Assembly: GCF_015832195.1 (NCBI RefSeq)
Contig: NC_052026.1
Span: 11,891,619 to 11,955,618 of the forward strand
Reading direction: 5' to 3'
Length of the DNA stretch: 64,000 bases
From: Motacilla alba alba
Taxonomy: Eukaryota; Chordata; Aves; Passeriformes; Motacillidae
The first letter of the stretch is position 1. The number at the start of each line of letters is the position of its first letter. The translations under genes were made by a program, and so were the position numbers. A model generated the notes under the pieces. The model saw only the letters and a list, made by a program, of their open reading frames with translations, was not told where the DNA came from and did no database searches. This document shows, piece after piece, positions 12,701 to 24,700 of the stretch.

Positions 12701-15700
12701 AACAGCTTGTAACTAATGCAAAGTAAACTCAACTGACTCACCACTTCAAAAAGATTCAAGAATTGGAAGAGATTAGAGACTTCTTCCATCAGTGCAGGTG
12801 GCACTTCTGCACCAAGGTGTGGCTGCTGGCAATCACAGCAGAACTGGAAGGAGCACAGTTCACCTTGTGACCCCAGAAGAAATCCACACAGACCCTTCAG
12901 CACCGCTTTCCACTGCACGGCCCACGTGTCCTCTAGAGCCAAGGCTTGTGCTGAATTCTGTGTCAGACTCAGCTCTCTTCTTGTGTGAGAGCAAAGGTAA
13001 ACATGACTGCAATGAGTTGGTTTCACCAGGATACAGAAATGCAGAGTGTGACAGCATAGCCAAGCCATGACCAGGATATTTGTTAATGTAGCAGGTAATT
13101 GCAGAGCTGGTGCTGTGATTCTGCAGGCACATTTAGTTTTTCTGTATATAATGTGCACGGGAAAACTATACTTCAACATTCCATATGGTTAATTGAAAAA
13201 AAAAAATTGTACTGCTTAGTGAAGTTGGCATTAAACCTGAAATTACTGAGAGCAAGCCTGGCCTATGGCTTGGAGTGGTGACTTGCAAGGCAGCCCCTCA
13301 TGTCTGTGGTAGTTTGCCACAGCAGCCATGGCCTGACATGTGACAGGTTTGGTCTCAGAGCAGCACAGCCAGCTGGCTGCTCCAGCACAGACAACTGAGG
13401 GTTAATTAGAGCCTGGCAGCTATTTGCTTTTTGTTAGAGAAAGTTGACACTCACTGGTCATGCGGAGTCAAAACCAGGCTAAATATACTGCACTAAGCAA
13501 TGTGACATAGTTGAAGAGATTCTTCACGTAAATTCAGCAGGTAGAGTTCTGTCTGGAGCTGACAGAAGCTGTATGTCCCAGGAAATGTGTGCTGCACTCT
13601 GTCCATAGTTGTCCTTGAGGTTTGCTGATCCTTGTTACCTCTGTCAGGAGAGCAGTTCACTCCCCTGTCCTCTAAAACACACAGTTTGTATCAAACTTCT
13701 TTTTGAGAAGCGTATTAAAAAAACTTCACTCTCTGCTACTCACTGCAGCAGCACTGCAGACAATCATGCATTCTAGAATATTTTGGGAGATTTACTCTTC
13801 TAAAATCAGTACATCTTCTAGGCTACGTCCCACAGCCTGCACATCCTGCTCCAGATCAGCAGCAGTAAAGGATACAGAGGCTAAACTTCTAATCAGATAG
13901 TGCTAGAAAAACAGGAAGTTAATTGACTCCTGTGGGAGGAGATCCTGAAAACCAAATGGGATGACTCCAGGAGCTCTTTGGTCTGCCTGTATCCATAACA
14001 GAACTCTAATTTTAAGTTGACTTCCTGCTTTGACCCAAACCAGGTGCTCGTAATTGAGGGTTTAAAGCTTTTCTTAAGTTTTTTTTACTTAAAGACTGAG
14101 TTAGGACAATGAGGTCATTCAAAAAAGTATGAATTTTTGATCAGTTAAACAGATCTACTGGGTGTCATTTTTCTTGATTTTTGTTTTAACTTCCTAGTTT
14201 TCATTTTGGCTTTATATGCTTTGGGTACAGAAAGCTTTCTCAAATGTTTAGGGTATTACAAAGTATAAAGGTATTTTTAATGTATATTTTTCTAGTTTCT
14301 CAAGTTCTGCCTAATGTGTGTGTGTGTAGAACAAAGCCTTTATGCTGTATCACACAGTTGAAAAGGCTGTTGTTTTATGTCTCACGTTTCCCAAACAAGA
14401 AGCAGTGTGTGCCCGAGGGCAGTGCATGCTCTGTTCCAGAAGGTGCTGGCTGGAGACGTTGTGTGTGCTGTGCATGGCACAATTTGTCAGGGATTGATAA
14501 AAGCAAACACTCACCACTGTCAGCAGCTTTGGTAGTGCATGCAAGAACCTCAGGATCTTGCTAAGTATGAAACTAATTAGAAAAATTGCTCAGAAGCATA
14601 TTTCCCTGCCAGAGTGACATAGAATCCTTACTGTATAAGCTGTGCTGTCTTAATGGTGCAGAGGCTGTTGCTTTATAAGCTAATGAACTCCACTGTTCTC
14701 TCTGGAGGCTTTTTGGCAGTGCTTGTTGTCTGCTCTTTTGAAAGCTTCACCTTTCTAAAGAGGGTTGTTGGTACAGTTAATTTGTTTCCTCACGAGGCAG
14801 TTTCCTGCCCATCTCCCTGGATTCAATAGATCTTTATTTAAATATCACTTTCTTGCTGTTTCTGCCATAATTGATGGGGGAAAATGATCTTTTCTTATCT
14901 CCTATTATTTGACAAGAATTTGTCCTTAATTTACTCCTTTCCTTCACAATGGCAGCAGGCATTTTCATTGAAACCCAGAGAATGCTTTCCACTTCCCATT
15001 TAAACATGTGTAACTTTACACTTTGAACAATTAAGCATAAGAAGTCACCCAAAGAGGTCATTTGAGCTGCTTGAATTTCAGAAAGAAGTAAGAGTAGATT
15101 CCTTTGTTCTCCCAGGAGTCATCCCTAAGCAGGGCTTAGATACCATGCTGGCAAAACAAGTGTGTGCCTGTATCCAGAAGGCACAAATTAGCCAGGGTCC
15201 AGAGTAATTTTCTTAATTGGGTTAAAGCCTAGTTGACTAAATTTGCAACCCTGTCTTGGGCAGGGAAAAAAACCAAATCCAACCCTGGTGTAAGCTCTGC
15301 CTAGCTGCCGATCACAACTGAATAAACACAGACTTGTTGGTTAAAATAATGAATACCCTATTTGACATTGATTTTTCCTCTAGGAAAAGCAGTTCCATGA
15401 AACGCAGCTCTGCACTACCTGCAGGGTTTCTCACGTGGCCCAAGTCTGAGGGAGCCACCTGTGCCAAGACAACCCTTGGTGTTCTGCCACTCGAGCTGTG
15501 GTGGCCCCACTGCAGAGCCGTGCCCTGGGCAGGGTGTGCAGTGGGACAGCGAGGGGAGCCAGCAGCTGTGAGCAACAACAGCTCCCTGTGCTTGGGGGAG
15601 AGGGAAAATGGCACAAAAGGTTTTGTTCACTAGGACTCCTTTGCCTACCCTGGAGTTGCTGTCAAGTGCCACGAGTACTTCTAATTTGACCACAGTAAGT

Positions 15701-18700
15701 AAAGCAAATTGAAAAAAACTGAAGGAGGAATGGTCTAAACACAAATACTAAAATCAGATTTAAGTAGTATAAATTCATGAGGATGCAACTATGCAGACAT
15801 CCAAAAAAAAAACCATTACCTTTATGGCTCTGGCTGCTAAATGAAAGTAAATTTACAAGAAAAGTGGTACTGTTTTAAAAAGGCACTCTGATAACTTATA
15901 AATAGTTACTTATGTCACATACGCAGTGTTTGTGAATGAAACGGGGTATTTAAATTTAGTGCTATTAAAAGAAAAATGAAAATCACTTCCTGGTTGAGTG
16001 AACTGTAACTTCTTGGTTTAGTCCAGTCAGTAGTTATGTCTGTCTTCTTCTCTGACACAGACAGTTTTATCTCTGACCTGGAATACCAGCCATCAGGTTC
16101 AACAGAGAAATGGACTCAACATTCAGCACTCATGTCCAACTCCTTTGTGGAAAATCTAGAGGGTGAGTCTGCTTACTGAAATGCTTCAATGTTTGAAATT
16201 GGAGCACAAAGGAAAGGGGAAAGTGTTGTAAGAGTTTAAGAGCTGCAAGTGAAAAGCACTGTGTAATACTGAAGTATTGCTATAACCAGACACCTGTGTA
16301 TTCTGAAATAGTTGGAAATTTAGCATTTGTGAACCAGGTGTACACTCATTCAGTAAAAACCTCCACTCAAAGTATACAGAGCTGCCACAGAACTTCCTGA
16401 GTGCTGTAGGATCTAGTAAAATAGCAGAAGAGGATATGGAAATCTTAAGCCAAATATGGGCAAGGTAGAAGAGTGGCCAGATCAGTTAACTGAGAAATTT
16501 AGAACGTTTCTCTTTTTCAAAAAGATGAAGCAATGTCAGTTTAAATAGATGGAATACAGTGGCATGCACCTCCAGTCAGAGTATTAAGAATACAGGTTCA
16601 TAACTAGATTTAGATTTGAATGTGCACTATAATTGGGTAAGAATATCTGGATTTATTATTTCAGCTTCTTTATTTCACATATAAGCAAGATAATTAGGCC
16701 CTATGACTCTTCTAAATACTAATGATATTAGAAATTGTTGCATGGTCTATTGGTCTTGTTTGTGTTTAGACTTTAGTGGTTTTCATTTTATTACAAACAT
16801 GCCTAAAATGCCAAAGAACTGTACTGTCCTTTTTCTCTCAATACATGTACATGTACATTATAAAGACTTACAACATGTTCTACTTTCTCCTTAGACTTGT
16901 AAAGGTTAATACCTGTAAATGTACAGTAGATTTGGTAACAGAGAAATAACCAAGCTCTTCATAAAACTTTCACACAATTACTGTGTAGATTGATCCTAAG
17001 TTTGTTTATGAAACTGAAATAAACCACACTGGTCTTTTGCCCAGCTTTCAAGAAACTTAATTCTGCTTTCCTTACCTATCAAAATATTATTTGTAAGGTA
17101 AGTAGCTGCTATTTGGAATGGCAAAGCCAGGGAAAGGACTGTACACCAAACTGACATTCCTATGCCTTGAAACAGCAAATCAATTAGTAAAATACGAGTT
17201 ATAACTTAGATTATTTCAGTGTTCTGCACTATATCCGATGCAATTCAGAATCTGGTAGGTTCAGGATAATTGTTGAAGAGCAAGAGTTCTTGAAAAGTGG
17301 AAATTCAGGCTAATAATAAAATAACCCTCAAATACTAGTATCCCCAACTGACAAATAACACATAGGGTGATAACTCCCAAATTTAGGCCTGTGAAATGTA
17401 TGCTGACAGGTCCCTTTAATAAAGGGCACACAAACAGAAACCCAGACAGAAACACATTTACACACAAGTGTTAGCATTTGACAAATGCAATTGAGAAACA
17501 TGGCATTTTTAAAATGAAAATAATGGGTATTTTTTGTATTTGGCACCATGTAGTGTGGTATTAATACAGGATAGGATTACAGAGGAAAGTAGGATGGTTT
17601 TGTACGTTGAAGAATGCTCAGTGTCAAATCAGACAAGTTAACTGTATCCACTGCCAGTACAGAATTCTTACAGAGCCAATTTTCAGGCTTAAATTAGGAG
17701 GAACACAGCTTGTAAATTATACTGCTGAAGAGGAGAGCAACTGTGACTGTAGTGTGCTGCAGGAGATCAGAGCATCTACAAAGGCAGGAAATAACTAGTG
17801 GAATACTTGAGTCATCCTTTATAGAAGGGGTAAGTGAGATGAGTGCTTCAGGGAGTACCAAAACATGAGGAGAACCCACATGAGGAAATATCTCTTTATT
17901 TGGTTAAAAGGAGTGTACAAAAACTTCTTGAAAAAATTACATCTTGTTTTGTAGCAATTTCAGCATCACAGGCTGTGACAAACTTGAAAAGACAAACCGT
18001 AGAAAACAATCAAGGTTATGAAAATACAATAGGTGGTCAAAAGGGTCACATAGTTGCCAGCAGTCTGCAGATTATTTATGAAGGTTCATAAGTCTGCAAT
18101 TACTCTGCTGTGAGAGAGACTACAAGCTGCTTCCACATGCAGAAATCAGAACAGGACATAAAAATTATGAAGTTAAATGGGAAATGTGACCAACAGATGA
18201 CTAATCAGTTATTCAGTTAAAGTTAGGTAAGTGATGTTAGAAAGTTTTGTGTATTGATGTTGACAATTGAGGAACTAGAGATTCTCCCTTTGAAAAAGAG
18301 ACATGTTGCAGGGCCTGCCCCAATGTAAGATGTCAGTAAAAAGGTTTCAGAGCAGTGGCAGTGACAATTGTCCTCAAGTAGATGACATGCCAGACAGCAG
18401 CTCTGGAAGAGCAAGCAACATTTAACTCTCATGTAGAACCTGATGTAGAGTCTGGGTAAATGTGACACTGCTGCTGCTCTGCTTTTCAGAAGGGTGAAAA
18501 TCAAAAACTGTCTAGAAACCTCTACAGCAAGATCTTGTGATTAAAGGAAACCAGGTAGTTAAAGTGGAAATTAGAGTAAGGGAAAGAATCAAACCTGCAC
18601 TCATCAATACAGTGCTAACTATTCTCACTTAAAGCTGTCTTGAATTAAAATGAGAACCATGAGAACTATGAGAACTTGCTCAGTAGTGTTAAAAGTAGTC

Positions 18701-21700
18701 TTGAAAGGGTGAATAAATGCTAGGAATGTCTAGGGAACAGCAGAGAATAAGAAAATGCTACTCCTTAGATCTATTTTGTGGCCACATTTTGTCCCTGATG
18801 CACAAAGGAATTAGATGAATGCCTGTTGTTGAATCTGTAAGAACTCTGCAGCCAGAAAAAGGAATGAGGAGAAAATGCCAAGTATAATAAAATGAGTAGA
18901 GGGCACAGAAAAGGTAATGGAAGATAATTGCCAGGAAGGAAACCAGTAAGTGACCACCAAGTAATCCTGGGGCAAGTTCAGCACATCTAAAAAGCATTGC
19001 TGTTGCTATAGGGAGTTAAGCTTTGCAATCTGCTGTCACACAATGCTGCAGTTGACAGAATTTTGCACAGACCTTAAAAGACCCCAGGGAGAAAAATCCA
19101 AATGGGAACATTTGGCACAAAAGATACTGTCTCTAACTCAGGAGTTCCCTGGGAAAAACTCATTTTGGAGACTGGTGGAACACGCTGGGGAAGCATTGTT
19201 GTATCTTGCACATGTCTTTGCTCTTGCCCATTGCAGTGGTCTGTAATCTGAACTGGTTTGCCTGAAGTTCTCCATAGAGGTTTTCAGGAAGTATTTTTGA
19301 CTTAGAAAAACCTAAAATGCTTGGTAACTGCCAATAAAGATACTTGCTTGTCCTGCAGAAAGTAGATTAGTGGCTTCCTGCAAGGAAAAAGAGGTTACTT
19401 GCATTATTCCCTGAAAGGCCTGTAGGCTCAGAAATTCTCTTGTGTTATATTCTTATAAGAAATATGTATACTTAGATATACTTCTGTTTTCCTTTGTGCT
19501 CCAGTACAAAATATTTGTCTGAGAGGGGAAATTAGATACAGAGCAATTCAGAAGCATGTTAGTTTTTGCTTGGCATCTGATTAAGAAAGATAATGCCTTT
19601 ACTCTTGATATTAGAACTTCAAACACCTTAAAAACACCTTAAGTGAACTTGTTATTCTAAATGCATAGTTTGGGGCGGGGCGGGGGGGGGGGTAATTTAT
19701 CCAAAACATCCAGGAATTTATTATTAGAAGCACCAACTTCTAATGATGATGTCTTGCTTCATGGCACAAGAGCTTTTGTTCTGTTCAAATCAGTGAACAT
19801 GGATCACTTTCTGTAGGTGGGAATTTCTCCAGAGGGGTTGGTCAGTGCTGGAACAGCTGATGAGATCAGCACCCATAGCTCTGGGTGTCACTCACTGCAC
19901 AAATGGCTGAGCTGTTCAACCTAACTTTAGGTCTTAAAACTGTGGATAGCAAATTGCAAAGTTTGAAGAGCTCATCCTAAGCAGTCTGGCTGTCAGGCTG
20001 TGGCTTTGTCAGCTGTGCAGTGCAAGCCTTCAGGGACCAGAGGCAAAGCCTTAACCTCAGGGGCAAGGGAGGCCTCGGTGCTGCAGCTGCTGCCACTTGT
20101 GCAGTGAGCAGGGACTGGAGACAGGCAAACAGAGCACAATGGGAAATGAAAACCATGGGAAGAACCCAGTATAACAGAGTAAGTGGTTGTTCTTACTTTA
20201 CAGCGGATCCAAAATTCAGAGCTACTTCTACACTGTTCTACCCATATTGATGTGAGGAAGCTGCTTCATATTTTGCAATTTTAAATTACATAGGCTGGGG
20301 CCTCTATCTGACATTTGGTGCTTTCTCAGTGCGGCGTGTTGCTCCTTTTTCGATGCAGCACAGAGAGGGAAAAGCTTTGCAGTGCAATATTGCAGTATCA
20401 CCAGTATTGACCAGGCCAATCTAATCTGTCTGTAGCAGATTTTCTCCCCACCAACTCAACTTCTGTTCTGCACCATCTATTTTTAACTGTTAGTATAAAT
20501 TTGCCAGCCAGCTTATGTTCTAGATAAATACTAAGGGAGGAGAAGGTGAAACTATTGCAAATAAAGTAACAGCTGAAATTCTGAAATCTGGGAAAACTGC
20601 CAAAGAGGTCAATTACATAGACAGAGAAAAGTTGTTAAAATAATTTCCATTTCACAGCCCAGTATTTAAAAAAAAAAAAGGAGAAAAAATATTTAAAAAA
20701 TCCACTGTATCACATTTTGATCTGTGACATATCTGACAAGTTTTCAAAGTGCAGTTTTCAGTGTTGTATGGAGGAATGGGCCACATGTGTACACAGCATA
20801 GTGTCTGCACCCCTTTGTCTCTTCATCTGCTCCAGTTGTCATTTCAGGATTCTTGACCTGGACTGTTACCACAGACAGCACTTTGTGACATTTTTGATGT
20901 CATCCACTCAGCTGACACTGATGATCCAGAATGATTTTAGGTATCAGTAGGTACCAAATTATAACTAAATATTAGCAAGGCCTCTGTAATGATTCACTGT
21001 GTGAGACATTTCGGGTTCTTCCTGACTTGTGGAGTGAGTAGAGGTCCAGGCTGTGGGATCAGCAGTCAACACCTGGCACCACAGGTACCAAACAGGCAGG
21101 GACTTAACTGGAGGGGGCAGTGGACTGAAAAGTCACTTGCACAACTGTTCACCTAAAGTCTAATGCAATTGGCTCTCTCCAAAGAGGCAGCAAAAGTATG
21201 AACTACAGAACACACATGAACCTGGCAGACAGAGCACAGAGAACATGAAAAGCATCCTGGAGATCTCTGTTGCAGAATCCCAAACAAGTTCTGCAGCCTT
21301 CCCCTGCAAACTTGTGCTGAAGAAAGGAAATGGTATCAAGACAAATAGGTTTAACAAAGCCATGCATGCTGCTTTCCCAGTGTCTAGTTGCTAATGGGTT
21401 GGCTCTTAAGGTTAAGCAAAAAGGGAGTATGAAATCTTTGTAGATATATTTTTAGGACAGAGTAGCCACTGCAGCCCATAGTCAAAAGTAGGAGAGGTGG
21501 GAAAAGTGTTTTTATAAAAGTAAAGAAATTTTCTTTCATTTGTAAAGCATCAGCAGTAGAGCCTGAGCTTGTCCTTTCTCAGAATTGTTGAAATTTGTTC
21601 CTCTCCCAATTTGTCACCTGAAGAACTTGAGTTTTGCTAGACAATATTGTAGAAAACCTGTATTTATGCACATTAATTAAGTTTTCAGTTTTAATCACAG

Positions 21701-24700
21701 ACTGCTTCATGTTGTGTGCTTGCCCCTCATTGGAAGAAGTTGACACGTCACGCATTTAAATACTGACCTCTGGATTTCTCTTTTAGTCTTTAATACAAAA
21801 AGGAAAATGTTGTATGATTTAGCCTTCAGCCTTGTACATTTTATGCAGGATTTTATCTCTTACTCACTGCATGATTTACATTTTAAACTGTTTTAATTTG
21901 TACCATTCCCCATCAGAAAGACAAGTTCTGATAATGCTGGTATTATATGAATATTATATGTGCCATGAAAGATTAGAGACTGATCTGAGCTGCTGCCTTC
22001 TGCAAGTTCTGCTTTCTTTGAAGCCTTTATTTTTACCCTCATCTGTACCTCCTCTAAACAATGGAGAGTCTTTTGAGTCTGCAGGCTCCCCCCAGTCCAT
22101 TTGCTGGGTACATAGTTCCAGACTGTTGAAATGGACATTCCTGGAAAATACAAAATAGGAAGATGTGTTAGTTGGGAGGCCAAGGTCTGTGAAAAAATGC
22201 CTTGGTCAGACACAGCAGGAAAATCATTTTCAGCCTTTTCTTGAGGCCTGCAAGGTGCTCTGGCAGAACACTGATTTACATACTTCTTTTGAATAAAGCA
22301 CACTTGAATACTGATTGGTTTTATAAATTAGCAGTTCTTACGAAGTCATTGGGACAAGTAAGGTTCCTCCACTAGAATTCTTTGTTGGCATGAAGACATG
22401 TTCCTGCATTTGCCTAAGAAATAGTAGATGTTTCTAGTGGAAATCCATGTAAACCAGATAAATCTGTATTCCCCACATGCTAAAAGTATTGCAGAAAAAA
22501 ACACTGAGCTGCAAAGAGCTTCTTATAAACAAATCAGTGATTATTTAGAGCAAAGCAACACAAACTAACCTGCAGCTTTAATATTCTACATAATGACTTC
22601 TGCAGAAGTTTGGCAAGTAAAACCCCATGTGACCATCTCTTGTCTTCAGAGTAATGTGTTCTAAGGAGAACGCAGTGCCAATGGCTACGTGCTGTTCAGT
22701 TAAACACCTCTGCCTGTGGGAACTACAGAACATTGCAGGACAGACCAGTTTGTGCTGATGGTGCTAGTACAGATACAGATCAGCCGTCAAAACTTAAGGG
22801 AAGTAACTAATAATTTCAAAATACTGAACTTAAATGTTATTTACAATGTTTTTATTGTAGCACTCATGAAAGTTTTAGCAGTACTGCACGGCTGGGACAC
22901 TGGATTTGCACAAAGCTACTGTTCAGTAGATAAGAGCTGTTGGAGCTCCTGAGAGCAAGCTAACAAATGCCCTGACAGAAGCTGGTGGAGCACAGTTCTT
23001 ATGAATAATCATCTATCATTTGTTTAAAAAATAAAAAGTTGTGGGTTTTTTTAGCAGGTGTTTACTTACGTATTGTGTTGGCCTAATAAAAATACTTGGG
23101 AAAGTGCCCTACCTTCAGTCACACAATTTCCAGTGTCGTCGTGCAGTTAAGTTCATTGAATGACAGGTTTTTTTGAAGCTAGATCAATTGCAAATCTTGT
23201 AATGCTTGAGGGAATTGGCTTTTCCAAGGCATATGTGACCTGTTAGAACCCTTGGGTTCAATACCATGGGTGTAACAAGCTGTCCTTGCACTCCTGAGGA
23301 GAAAACCACTGCAGGGATGGACTGGTGGATAACAAACACCTCCTCCATTACACACAGGGCTGTGCAGGAGGTGGCTTTAATGCTTTCCTGAGTGACACAA
23401 CCTTTTCAGAGCTGAAAATGGACTTCAGCGTATTCACAATATGAATCCATTTTCTTTCAGAACCACTTATGGATCCTACTCCACGAAGGGCAATGCTCAG
23501 GCTGTTTGGTGCTATAAACACAATTTACACCGCCTAGATTGGTGTAAATTGATTTTGTTATGCTTCTACTGGACAGGAATAGTTGGTAGGAAAGTATGCT
23601 GTGGAAAATTAAGGAAGCATTAAGAAAGGTAGTGAAGTGCATCAACACTGTTCTGTAAAATTATCCAGTGGAGAACAAAGTAGCAAAAGCCTGGGTTCCA
23701 AATCTGTTAAGATGTTCAATAGAAGCAGCTTATTGGCAGAACAAAATGTTCTAAACATAAAAATGGTCCTCAGTCAACAAAAGGATCCATTAAATACCTG
23801 TTTATAGAAGGTCCAAGCAAACTCATGTAGTGATTAAGGAAAAGCCTGTATAATTCAGCCTATTCAAAGTCTTGCTGAGAAAGAGATGATATAACCTACT
23901 GCCCACTCAGTCATGGGAATCAACCGGACTCATTGCTTCTAACAATGAAATAATAATTTAAATTGTGGCTATGGTCCAATATTTTTCTAAAATTTGTCAT
24001 TATTATTTAATGTGATATTATTCATGTCCATATAGAATGTTATTCAGTTTTCTTTGATAACATTACCAAGCTCCATTTTTGTAAAACAGACATTTCTATC
24101 ACTGCTTTTACACATAGCTTTTTAAATGATAATTTTTATCATCTTCCAACCTCAATTGTCCTGCATTTAATTACATAGGATTTAGAGTAGGACTTCAAGA
24201 TTGAATTTTCTTAATAACCTAGGTTAACTTTGTCACATTCATGGAGGTGTCCCTCACTTCTAAATAGTATAAGTTGATTAAACTTTGCTGAAGTTGACAC
24301 ACATGGGTACACAAAGTGGCCTGTATATTAGTCCATCCTGAATCTTCACTATACAGAAATTGACTGATATAATTTAGTTACTGTGGTTTCAGAAATGCAA
24401 GTATACAGAAAACTGGCCCAATTAATAGGTATATAGTGTTTAAAAAGAATATACTCTTAACTTGAATCCAAGTTCTTAGGAAGTTCTGTAAGTAGCCTGA
24501 AAGAGCCAGGAGTTGCTAGAGTTACTTGTTGTGCTTGTCACACTCTTGAACAGAAGGAGTTCTGTGGGGAAACCTCAATAAACCTGATCTGTTATCTCAA
24601 TGACCTGCCTTTCAGTTACCTGTGTGTCATGAGTGCTCATGTGCTTATTTCCTTCAAGGGGCTTAGGGATTCTTCTGCATGGATTATGGCAGGACTTTTT

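Noticed and set aside
12670..13179. A 169-codon - strand open frame inside the NFATC3 intron
   Set aside because: The translation is low in structure and matches no known family. Overlapping frames on both strands of the same stretch are equally open.
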